DNA of 6,787 nt from NIOZ-UU13 sp964653075. Its GTDB lineage: Bacteria; Planctomycetota; Phycisphaerae; Sedimentisphaerales; Anaerobacaceae. Shown one piece after another: positions 1-5,692 of the stretch. Every line of letters starts with the position of its first letter. Position 1 is the first letter of the stretch. The position numbers and the translations under genes were made by a program. The stretch lies in the NCBI GenBank assembly GCA_964653075.1, contig CAZZAX010000261.1, forward strand, positions 1 to 6,787. The letters run 5' to 3'. The notes below the pieces were generated by a model that ran no database searches, was not told where the DNA came from, and was given only the letters and a program-made list of their open reading frames with translations.

Positions 1-152
1 CACAGTTTATTGAAAATTTACACTAAAAATGCCTCAATTATTAACAAACTTTTAATTTACAACCGTTTTTTAATCGATAATAGTATTGTATTATTTACGC
101 GCTATAAGGACTGAGAGGCTTATTTATTGTTCGAAAATGGAGAAGGTTTATA

Positions 153-953
153 ATGCGCATTAGGTATGCTGTTTCAACGATGGTATTTTGGGGGCGGGAA
201 CACCCTCTGTCTTTCGAGCAGGAGTGCCAGTTCTTAAAGTCCCTGGGTTTCGGCATAGAGTTATGGCCCACTATAAAGGGTCAGAGCGATTGTCGTTACC
301 AGAAGCGTAATTGGACGAGGCTTATTTCCGCTACCAATGATATGCTGGTGGCGATGCGTTCCCGCAGTGACAGCCCGACATTAGAGCAATGGAATGAACA
401 AATCGAATGTGCCAGGCTGCTCGGCGCAAGTATTGTAACCGATATCCAAAGTATAGGCTTTGCCGATGTTCCCGAGCTTAACGGCTGTGATTTTGCTGAC
501 GAGGTTGTGAAAATGGCAGTCGAGAACGATGTCAATTTATGCGTCGAAACCGGCCGGTTGTCGATGCTCAAGCAGGTTGGCGAGAGATTCAAATCCGTCC
601 GATATTGCCTTGATATCGGTTTTGTCAATCTGGACCGTGAATTTCCCTTTAAAAAATATGTGGATGATTTGGCACCGAGGGTGGCCCATTTGCATTTGAA
701 TGATAATTACGGGCAACTGGACGACCATGAGCCGCCCGGCCTGCACGGAGGTATTTCACGTGAAAATTGGGATTATCTGCTTAAGACTTTGGATAAATAT
801 GATAATGATATCATCGGTTCTTTTGAGATGTGTCCCTGTATGCCTGACGTTATGATACGTCAGGCCAGAGAGTTTTTGTTTGATGAGCTGAAATGGCCTA
901 ATTCTCCTAATAAACAATCCGGTTACATAGACGGCGGCTATAATCCGGTGTAG
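153..953 (+). CDS. Sugar phosphate isomerase/epimerase-like TIM-barrel protein
   Basis: The 266-residue product reads as a complete xylose-isomerase-like (AP endonuclease family 2) TIM barrel, a cytoplasmic metal-dependent fold that isomerises or epimerises sugars and sugar acids. Visible landmarks follow the family order: GIELWP at the second strand (E36), NLCVETG (E132), YCLDIG (D154), VAHLHLND (H179, H181) with DDHEPPGLHGG after it (H192, H198), and GSFEM (E225). E132, D154, H181 and E225 are the likely metal and substrate ligands. The His that often follows the LDxG motif is Phe here. No signal peptide is seen. The start is supported by GGAGAAGG at 139-146, six bases before the ATG. The length is normal for the family. 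Substrate and pathway cannot be read from the sequence, and the neighbours do not help. An endonuclease IV role is unlikely because that enzyme's extra His/Asp ligands are not evident. Confidence 0.88.
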   Translation: MRIRYAVSTMVFWGREHPLSFEQECQFLKSLGFGIELWPTIKGQSDCRYQKRNWTRLISATNDMLVAMRSRSDSPTLEQWNEQIECARLLGASIVTDIQSIGFADVPELNGCDFADEVVKMAVENDVNLCVETGRLSMLKQVGERFKSVRYCLDIGFVNLDREFPFKKYVDDLAPRVAHLHLNDNYGQLDDHEPPGLHGGISRENWDYLLKTLDKYDNDIIGSFEMCPCMPDVMIRQAREFLFDELKWPNSPNKQSGYIDGGYNPV

Positions 954-1004
954 CTCAAGCGGTCCCATCAGTGCTGCCCCCTTCGTTTGGGAGGTGGATA
1001 AATA

Positions 1005-1050
1005 TATAGGGTACCCATTTTGCAAAAATTCGCAAAATGGGGTCCCTATA
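1005..1050. repeat. 46-bp near-perfect palindrome (REP-like or bidirectional terminator)
   Basis: Arms 1005-1023 and 1032-1050 pair at 17 of 19 positions, with one two-base mismatch in the centre of the arms and an 8-base loop (1024-1031). The right arm is followed by AATTTTC. The position, 51 bases after the isomerase stop, would suit a transcript end. The arm length and symmetry look more like a REP or small palindromic mobile repeat than a simple terminator. No second copy exists in this window. Confidence 0.6.
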
Positions 1051-1143
1051 AATTTTCTTCGGCGCCTGTTCGAAGTGAAACATGGCAAAACAGCTAAATT
1101 ACTTTTGTAAAGTGTTATATATCAGGGAGATATCAAAAAAAGC

Positions 1144-1172
1144 TTGACAATTTCACAAAAAACTTTTATATT
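1144..1172 (+). promoter_or_regulatory. Sigma70-type promoter of the CsgG/LpoB-like lipoprotein
   Basis: A perfect -35 TTGACA (1144-1149) and a -10 TATATT (1167-1172, five of six consensus bases) are separated by exactly 17 bases. A run of seven A residues (1135-1141) lies just upstream and could act as an UP-like element. The expected start of transcription is near 1179, giving a leader of about 40 bases. A small dyad, ATATC-AGGGA-GATAT (1119-1133), lies just before the A tract. Confidence 0.75.
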
Positions 1173-1218
1173 GTCCTTTTGCTCACAAATTATTCTGTTC
1201 TATCGGAGGTAATAGGAT

Positions 1219-1836
1219 ATGAAAATCGTTGTTAATATACTGATAATTGCTCTTTTGTTTATCGGCGGTTGCGCTTCAGGGCGTGCAGAAAGCCACTCCA
1301 GGGCCGGTTATAACTTTAGTATGTTGGATTCGGTTGCCGTTGTAGCAGTTGAAGGTGCTCTCCAAAGCGAGCTGGCCAGGAATCAAGTTGCTGAATGTTT
1401 TGAGATGGAGCTCCTGAAGAAGGGTTATGCACCCAAAGAGTGGACCAATGTTGCGGCGACCCTTAAGGAAGAGGAAGTCGAGGCCTCGGACTTAAATACT
1501 GAGGAAGGCGTTGCTGAGGCCGGGGACATTATCAATGTCCCTGCCATTCTGATAGTGAATATCCCGCATTTTGGTGATGAAATCTTTATTACGGCCAAGA
1601 TGGTAGATGTTGCTGATGGCAGTGTTTTGTGGATAGGCAGCGGTACAAGCAAAACCGGGGGCCTTTTCGATTTTGGAGGTGGAAGCCAGGAAAATGAACT
1701 ATTCGGTGGTGTTACAGGTGGAGTGATAGGCAACGTGTCAGCTTATGCTTTATCGCCTCAGGAAGCTGAAAAGGTACAACGGTTAATAAGGAAGATGTGT
1801 AAAACTCTGCCATCGAGGCTGACCACGGAATGGTAA
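1219..1836 (+). CDS. Lipoprotein with CsgG/LpoB-like fold
   Basis: The 205-residue protein begins with a lipoprotein signal, residues 1-17, ending IGG before Cys18. The residue after the Cys is Ala, not Asp, so outer-membrane sorting is plausible. The mature part follows the order seen in CsgG/FlgO/LpoB-type proteins. A first strand (SVAVVAVEG, about 39-46) leads to a helix with a two-residue KK before GY (about 51-70). A variable E-rich helix and an AGDIINVPAILIVNI segment (about 101-115) come next. The last part is an ITAKMVDVADGSVLWIGSG strand pair (about 124-142). A Gly-rich stretch (147-173) then interrupts the fold. GGAGG at 1205-1209, nine bases before the ATG, and the promoter at 1144-1172 support the start. 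It appears monocistronic. The role is inferred only as a periplasm-facing envelope protein; a true curli secretion channel would be longer (about 260 residues). Confidence 0.82.
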   Translation: MKIVVNILIIALLFIGGCASGRAESHSRAGYNFSMLDSVAVVAVEGALQSELARNQVAECFEMELLKKGYAPKEWTNVAATLKEEEVEASDLNTEEGVAEAGDIINVPAILIVNIPHFGDEIFITAKMVDVADGSVLWIGSGTSKTGGLFDFGGGSQENELFGGVTGGVIGNVSAYALSPQEAEKVQRLIRKMCKTLPSRLTTEW

Positions 1837-1891
1837 GGATCACCGGGCTGATACCGCTCTGACAGAGGATTTGAACCCAATTATAAAGGCT

Positions 1892-1921
1892 GAGGATGAA
1901 AAACTATCCTCCACTTTTTTT
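1892..1921 (+). terminator. Intrinsic terminator after the CsgG/LpoB-like lipoprotein
   Basis: GAGGAT (1892-1897) pairs with ATCCTC (1906-1911) around an 8-base loop, and seven T residues follow at 1915-1921. The stem is short and there is a three-base gap before the T run, so it may be modest in strength. A second TTCATCCTTA at 1941-1950 could pair with the same left arm (TGAGGATGAA, 9 of 10), giving an alternative fold. Confidence 0.55.
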
Positions 1922-2005
1922 GTAAACATATTATTTAAAGTTCATCCTTAGTTTGTTTGGGGCGTGAATTGTTAAATTTTGCAAAGTCCGCAAGCGAGTC
2001 GAAAT

Positions 2006-2233
2006 CTATTTTTTTTTGTCGCTTTCGTTGCCTATGATATAACCGCCGGCGGCTCCTGCTCCAGCTCCAATCAGTGTTCCTTCGGTATCGCCGCCTATGG
2101 CCTGGCCGGCAAGGGCGCCAACCCCTGCACCGATAAGGGCGCCGGTTTGGGCGTCACTCTCACAGCCGGTAACGAATACCAGACCGAAACTCACAGCGAA
2201 CACCAGCAAAATTGTTATCATTTTCTTAGCCAT
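2006..2233 (-). CDS. Small glycine-zipper lipoprotein
   Basis: The 75-residue product starts MAKK, then a hydrophobic stretch (5-21) and a lipobox FVTGC with Cys24 as the likely lipidated residue, so it should be anchored in an outer or inner membrane. Residues 30-68 are two successive glycine-zipper repeats, TGALIGAGVGALAGQAIGG and GTLIGAGAGAAGGYIIG, as in the Gly-zipper OmpA-like/SlyB/YMGG-type small lipoproteins. The tail is NESDKKK. The length is normal for the class. AAAAGGAG (2240-2247, read on the minus strand) lies six bases before the ATG. The gene converges with the lipoprotein at 1219-1836. The glycine zippers are thought to pack helices against each other in the envelope; a specific job is not known. 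The opposite-strand ORF here is a shadow. Confidence 0.87.
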   Translation of the reverse strand: MAKKMITILLVFAVSFGLVFVTGCESDAQTGALIGAGVGALAGQAIGGDTEGTLIGAGAGAAGGYIIGNESDKKK

Positions 2234-2287
2234 TAATTGCTCCTTTTCGATATAAAAATATTCAAGCTGTGTTGTTTTTGTTCGGCT

Positions 2288-2293
2288 ATTGTA
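2288..2293 (-). promoter_or_regulatory. Candidate -10 box of the glycine-zipper lipoprotein gene
   Basis: Read on the minus strand these bases are TACAAT, five of six matches to the -10 consensus, 54 bases before the ATG. No good -35 is seen at 16-18 bases upstream: that position (about 2310-2317) falls inside the left end of the MITE-like element at 2308. Either the promoter lies elsewhere or the insertion changed it. Confidence 0.3.
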
Positions 2294-2303
2294 GCAGAAT
2301 AAC

Positions 2304-2527
2304 TTTAGGGAACCTCTAAAAATTCATTTTTACTACGAACGGCAGCAATTTCCGCTGGCCCCCGACAGAAAAGCAAGTGAGCTAACATCGGGGGTAAACT
2401 ATTGAGAATTGATTTCTGGGTCCTCGACATAGCTTTGGCTATGCCTGCGGCGATTTTGACCTTCCGCCTTGCCGGAGAAAATTTCGCACGTTCTCGTGAC
2501 AAAAGCAATTTTTAGAGGCTCCCTTTA
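2304..2527. mobile_element. MITE-like element, 216 bp, with 23-bp terminal inverted repeats
   Basis: The terminal arms 2308-2330 and 2501-2523 are inverted repeats matching at 20 of 23 positions, beginning GGGA(A/G)CCTCTAAAAATT. Each arm is flanked directly by TTTA (2304-2307 and 2524-2527), a candidate 4-bp target duplication, although TTTA is not rare in AT-rich DNA. The interior (2331-2500) has no transposase. It contains two hairpins: CCCCCGA/TCGGGGG (2359-2365 with 2388-2394) and CATAGC-TTTG-GCTATG (2428-2443). It would need a transposase supplied by a related full-length insertion sequence; family assignment is not possible from the ends alone. It sits 74 bp upstream of the glycine-zipper gene start. 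Confidence 0.68.
2359..2394 (+). repeat. 35-nt stem-loop motif, copy 1 (inside the MITE-like element)
   Basis: CCCCCGA (2359-2365) and TCGGGGG (2388-2394) form a perfect 7-bp stem with a 22-base loop. Over 35 bases (2359-2393) it matches 2752-2786 and 5747-5781 at 29 of 35 positions. Confidence 0.6.
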
Positions 2528-2663
2528 ATTATATAGATTCATTATACTACAGTATGAGAAGTAACCTCAAAATCTGGAGATTTACGATTTTCCTGGCATT
2601 AGCTATCGGCAAGGAAAGATTTTCGACGAAATCCTCCACAGGACACCTTAAGGTGGAAACGAG

Positions 2664-2886
2664 CACGAATTACCAAAATTTAAAATTCAAAACAAGATTG
2701 CCACGTCGGCCTACGGCCTTTTCGCGATTACTAGTGATACAACATTTCTACCCCCCGGCAGAAAAACAAGTTAGCGCACACCGGGGACAAGCTCCGGTCA
2801 GCATGAGCATCAAACCATCACGCAGACACGAAGTGTTGGAGTGATTAAAACCAGTGCGAACCGCAGGCAGCATATTGAGAAGAATT
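2664..2886 (+). repeat. Dispersed palindromic repeat, copy A
   Basis: This block shares several collinear segments with 5693-5955: a 37-bp exact match (2664-2700 = 5693-5729), a 65-bp segment with one mismatch (2743-2807 against 5738-5802), and a 36-bp segment with four mismatches (2837-2872 against 5920-5955). About 35 bases at 2701-2735, including GCCTACGGCC, are present only here. The middle segment carries the CCCCGG/CCGGGG stem-loop (2753-2758 with 2781-2786). The tail after GCAGCA (2867-2886) matches 5632-5651 at 18 of 20 positions. The 96-codon ORF over this block (2554-2844) merely translates repeat DNA. Confidence 0.8.
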
Positions 2887-3310
2887 TAGAAGTTTGAATT
2901 GAGAATTTAGACCCAGATAGATAAACATGATTATGTAATTGGGTGAAAATTGGTTGATTTTCGCTGGCATTGGAGGGATTTATTTAAAAATTGTAGTGAA
3001 GAAATTCAAACCCAATAAACAATTGAAATTTTCTTGCCTTTTCCTGCCTGTGCAGGTTATAATGGGCGTTGGCATAGCGAGTATGCGAACCTTTGATTTA
3101 CACCGATTTATTAAGTTTTCCGCATTTGGCGGTGAAAAGGCGAATGTGGATTTGAGATCTGGATTGTTTTTTTTAAGAATTTTTATAAAAAAACAAAAAA
3201 AGACCGTCAAAATTTATAGTGTGTGTATCGCTTTATATTATAAGAACAGGCGCATCGTTTGTGCGTTAATCATCTGATAAAAGGCTCTTTACCTGATGAG
3301 GTAGGGCGTT
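2887..3310. other. AT-rich intergenic region without a credible gene
   Basis: This stretch has long A and T runs (for example around 3167-3200), short dyads such as GAAAAT-TGGTTG-ATTTTC near 2945-2960, and no ORF with recognisable protein features. The best signal is a weak candidate promoter for the prepilin genes at 3213-3241 (TTTATA, 17 bases, TATTAT). The 112-codon ORF at 2939-3277 has no ribosome binding site or family-like composition and looks spurious. Confidence 0.5.
3213..3241 (+). promoter_or_regulatory. Weak candidate promoter of the prepilin pair
   Basis: TTTATA (3213-3218, four of six -35 bases) and TATTAT (3236-3241, five of six -10 bases) have a 17-base spacer. It lies about 70 bases before the first prepilin ATG. 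In such AT-rich DNA a chance match is quite possible. Confidence 0.3.
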
Positions 3311-4351
3311 ATGATGCGCGGAATGAGAGGAATTACGCGTTTGGGAATGCGGATTTCCCATCGGCAAAGCAGCGGACTGACCCCCGGGTCCGATGGACGT
3401 AATTTCTCTAACCCCACAGACGTTCCCCCGTTAAATAAAGGAATTACCAATCGTAAAAAGGAAAGGTTTCTCCGAAAGGAGTCCTTAGGACTAACTTGTC
3501 CCGTTAGAAGAAATTTTTCTAATGGGGCGGGATTTACCCTCATAGAGCTTCTGGTAGTTATTTCCATTATAGCGCTTCTGATAGCGATATTGCTGCCCGC
3601 GCTTCAAAGTGTTCGAAACCAGGCCAGAGCGGTCGTCTGCCAGGCAAATCTAAAGCAGTGGGCGACAACTATAGCTCTGTACACCGAGGACAACGAGGGA
3701 CGGCTTCCCCGAAACAATATCGTTGGCTATAGCATATTGTTTCTCCTCGACTCGGTCGTAAGCAGCTATGACCCGAACGTACCTGAGTCATTGCACGCCG
3801 TTGATACGAAAGGCATAGCTTGCTGCCCCATGGCCGTTAGATGTGGGAGGGATAATTTCTTCTTTGCTAGGATCAGTGAAACACGTGTGGAGGGATGGAT
3901 GGGTTCAGCATTTGAAGCCTGGGAGATGACAAGCCCCGGCCGGCCATTTCGCTGCAGCTATGGGTTAAACGACTGGTTGTTCGCCCACCGATTTTCTGAT
4001 CCACCTCGCCATCGTTACCGTCTGCCCTACACGGACTTCTTCTCCATTAAGGGCAGGGCCAAAATCCCCCTGCTTCTCGACTGTACAATGCCCATGGGTC
4101 AGACTGACAATATCCTTGAGCCGCCACTAATCCCTGGTTTTGGCCCTGGCATGGCACCATTTTGCATAAACCGGCACAACGAACATATAAACGGACTATT
4201 CCTGGACTGGTCAGTAAGAAAGGTCGGGATCAAAGAGCTGTGGACATTGAAGTGGAACCTTCAGTTCGACACGGCCAATGCCTGGACCAAGGCCGGCGGC
4301 GTCCTGCCCGAAGACTGGCCGAAGTGGATGAGAAAGTTCAAGGATTATTAG
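3311..4351 (+). CDS. Type IV prepilin-like protein with H-X9-D box and unusual 74-residue leader
   Basis: The core is a type II secretion/type IV prepilin-like protein: G74|F75-TLIE79 with Glu at +5, then a hydrophobic helix to about residue 96 and an ALYTEDNEGRLP segment. A C-terminal RHNEHINGLFLDWSV box keeps the His-X9-Asp spacing of planctomycete H-X9-DG proteins but has Trp where Gly is usual. A prepilin peptidase would cut after G74, and the protein would act at the cell envelope. Normal leaders are about 5-30 residues; this one is 74 and Arg-rich, with no in-frame ATG, GTG or TTG between residue 13 and the core. The start has GAGGT at 3298-3302, eight bases before the ATG. The leader DNA (3358-3526) is dense in hairpins and may be inserted repeat. 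It is followed after 28 bases by its paralogue. It could be a surface structural protein or a minor pseudopilin; the partner is unknown. Confidence 0.8.
   Translation: MMRGMRGITRLGMRISHRQSSGLTPGSDGRNFSNPTDVPPLNKGITNRKKERFLRKESLGLTCPVRRNFSNGAGFTLIELLVVISIIALLIAILLPALQSVRNQARAVVCQANLKQWATTIALYTEDNEGRLPRNNIVGYSILFLLDSVVSSYDPNVPESLHAVDTKGIACCPMAVRCGRDNFFFARISETRVEGWMGSAFEAWEMTSPGRPFRCSYGLNDWLFAHRFSDPPRHRYRLPYTDFFSIKGRAKIPLLLDCTMPMGQTDNILEPPLIPGFGPGMAPFCINRHNEHINGLFLDWSVRKVGIKELWTLKWNLQFDTANAWTKAGGVLPEDWPKWMRKFKDY
3358..3526. repeat. Cluster of hairpins inside the 5' end of the first prepilin gene
   Basis: Four dyads lie in 169 bases: CCATCGG/CCGATGG (3358-3364 with 3390-3396), CTCC-GAAA-GGAG (3470-3481), GTCC-TTA-GGAC (3481-3491), and CCCGTTAGAA/TTCTAATGGG (3500-3509 with 3517-3526, ten pairs including one G-T). 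The cluster ends just before the codons for the prepilin cleavage site and has no counterpart in the second prepilin gene. It looks like a REP-type insertion that stays open in frame. Confidence 0.6.
4107..4269 (+). repeat. 163-bp perfect direct repeat, copy in first prepilin
   Basis: Bases 4107-4269 are identical to 4999-5161, silent positions included, while the flanking parts of the two genes differ at many sites. The segment encodes the NILEPPLIPGFGPG to KWNLQFD part, including the H-X9-D box. Confidence 0.95.
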
Positions 4352-4379
4352 AGCAATGAACGAAAAAGGTAATATATAA

Positions 4380-5243
4380 ATGAGCAAAGGAAAAGGCTTT
4401 ACATTAATAGAGCTTCTGGTTGTTATTTCCATTATAGCGCTTCTGATTGCGATCTTGCTGCCGGCGCTCAACAAAGCAAGAAACCAGGCCAGGGCAGTCG
4501 TCTGCCAGGCGAACCTGAAGCAGTGGGGAGCGATAGTTGCTTTATATACCGAGGACAACGAGGGACGGCTTCCCCACCGCAAATTCATCAAAGTTCACAA
4601 TATTATATGGTTTCTCCTCGGCTCGGTCGTAAGCAGCGATGACCCGAACGTACCAGAGTCATTTTTTCACCCCATTGATACGAAAGGTATAGCCTGCTGC
4701 CCCATGGCCGCCGTCAGACATGGGAGGGGTTTTATCGGTCCTACGAATAGGACCGGTGTAGAGCTTGTGGAGGGGTGGTCGGGTTCAACATTCGAAGCCT
4801 GGGAGATGACAAGCCCTCCTCCAAGTTTTCGCGGCAGTTATGGCTTAAACGCCTGGTTGTTCGATGACAAATTTGTTTCTTCTGATCCATCTCGCTATCG
4901 TTACCGTCTGCCCTACACGGACATCTTCTCAATTAAGGGCAGGGCCAAATTCCCCCTGCTTCTCGACTCCACATTGCCCGAGAGTCAGAGTCAGACTAAC
5001 AATATCCTTGAGCCGCCACTAATCCCTGGTTTTGGCCCTGGCATGGCACCATTTTGCATAAACCGGCACAACGAACATATAAACGGACTATTCCTGGACT
5101 GGTCAGTAAGAAAGGTCGGGATCAAAGAGCTGTGGACATTGAAGTGGAACCTTCAGTTCGATACGGCCAATCCCTGGACAAAAGCCGGCGGAGTGCAGCC
5201 CGAAGACTGGCCGCAGTGGATGAGAGGATTCAAAGATTATTAG
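4380..5243 (+). CDS. Type IV prepilin-like protein with H-X9-D box (second paralogue)
   Basis: This 287-residue protein has a normal short leader, MSKGKG|F7TLIE11, so a prepilin peptidase should cut after G6. The helix (about 7-31) has the usual LLVVIS start and a PAL end. It is followed by ARNQARAVVCQANLKQWGAIVALYTEDNEGRLP, a variable middle with cysteines in ACCPMA, and the same RHNEHINGLFLDW box and WTKAGGV-EDWP-WMR-FKDY tail as its neighbour. The start is weakly supported by AAAAAGG (about 4363-4369), about ten bases before the ATG; coupling from the upstream gene (28-base gap) may help translation. The two genes form a tandem duplication and probably one operon. Role inferred: an envelope or surface pseudopilin-like protein. 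No pilus assembly ATPase or prepilin peptidase is present nearby to say more. Confidence 0.88.
   Translation: MSKGKGFTLIELLVVISIIALLIAILLPALNKARNQARAVVCQANLKQWGAIVALYTEDNEGRLPHRKFIKVHNIIWFLLGSVVSSDDPNVPESFFHPIDTKGIACCPMAAVRHGRGFIGPTNRTGVELVEGWSGSTFEAWEMTSPPPSFRGSYGLNAWLFDDKFVSSDPSRYRYRLPYTDIFSIKGRAKFPLLLDSTLPESQSQTNNILEPPLIPGFGPGMAPFCINRHNEHINGLFLDWSVRKVGIKELWTLKWNLQFDTANPWTKAGGVQPEDWPQWMRGFKDY
4999..5161 (+). repeat. 163-bp perfect direct repeat, copy in second prepilin
   Basis: Identical to 4107-4269 at an offset of 892 bases. The identity breaks at 5162 (T against C), and differences are frequent again after it. Confidence 0.95.
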
Positions 5244-5297
5244 AGCGATAATTGAAAAGACGGAACATAATGTAAACAAAATGGAATAATGACATAC

Positions 5298-5515
5298 GCT
5301 GCTGGAAATAAAGATTCCTGATTCGGTAAAGCGCAAGGGCCCGGTGAGAAATAAACTTTATAACGGAACGAACTTAACGCTTAAAGAGCTTCTGAGAAGA
5401 ATATGATGCGGCCAATATAAGTTGGCCCGATAGAGATAATAACGCGGAAAAGTTGTTGAAACGTTGGCGCAGAAGGATTGCGCCCGTAAAGAGGGACCGG
5501 CTTAGCCGGGCCTGA
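5298..5515 (+). pseudogene. Decayed copy of the small-ORF segment at 6211-6425
   Basis: 5299-5406 translates as LLEIKIPDSVKRKGPVRNKL and onward to LTLKELLRRI then TGA, closely matching the end of the small ORF at 6088-6306. The membrane part and any start codon are missing: TGA lies in frame at 5290-5292. From 5396 another frame reads EEYDAANISWPDRDNNAEK and on to DRLSRA then TGA (5513-5515), also matching the downstream copy; that frame is preceded directly by TGA (5393-5395). So the copy is 5'-truncated and frame-shifted. Differences from the downstream copy mostly change amino acids, which suggests no selection on the protein. Confidence 0.7.
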
Positions 5516-5537
5516 GATATTATTGTGACAAACGGAC

Positions 5538-5572
5538 ACCACCGGAGGCGCCGGCGGTATGGCTAGGCCATA
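5538..5572 (+). repeat. Two adjacent hairpins in the decayed module
   Basis: ACCACCGG/CCGGCGGT (5538-5545 with 5551-5558) is the equivalent of the perfect hairpin at 6448-6469, but with one A-C mismatch. TATGGC-TAG-GCCATA (5558-5572) is a perfect small palindrome that is absent from the downstream copy. Confidence 0.5.
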
Positions 5573-5592
5573 AATTGAAAGGAGTCTTGCAA

Positions 5593-5643
5593 ATGCTGGA
5601 GAAATATCATGTTTTTCGAGGCGTACTAATTGCAGCACATTGA
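5593..5643 (+). pseudogene. Truncated 5' end of the protein gene found intact at 6492
   Basis: ATG at 5593 follows AAAGGAGTCTTGCA exactly as in the downstream copy. The 16 residues MLEKYHVFRGVLIAAH match the start MPKKYHALQSVLIAAL of the gene at 6492, then TGA stops the frame. Similarity ends at GCAGCAC (5632-5638), where the sequence changes to one matching the tail of dispersed repeat copy A. It is a remnant, cut off within its signal peptide. Confidence 0.75.
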
Positions 5644-5692
5644 GAAGGATTGGGTATAAATCCGAAATTCGAAGCTCGAAATCCGAAACAAT

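Noticed and set aside
1979..2236. Plus-strand ORF of 85 codons
   Set aside because: It is the shadow of the glycine-zipper lipoprotein on the minus strand, which has the signal peptide, lipobox and ribosome binding site.
2644..2655. Perfect 12-bp palindrome CACCTTAAGGTG as an operator
   Set aside because: It lies among repeats with no gene to control; a 12-bp palindrome alone is not enough.
2554..2844. ORF of 96 codons that begins with a hydrophobic stretch
   Set aside because: Most of it translates dispersed repeat DNA that also occurs at 5693-5802; there is no ribosome binding site and the apparent helix is short.
2939..3277. ORF of 112 codons in AT-rich DNA
   Set aside because: Lys/Phe/Ile-rich composition follows base composition, with no ribosome binding site and no recognisable motif.
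3250..3310. Possible tRNA or riboswitch before the first prepilin
   Set aside because: Only short dyads are present (for example TCATC with GATGA); there is no cloverleaf, T-loop or known aptamer core.
4211..4591. Minus-strand ORFs across the prepilin genes (also 3289-3567 and 5103-5336)
   Set aside because: They are antisense shadows; the plus-strand frames have clear prepilin features and the shadows recur only because the genes are duplicated.
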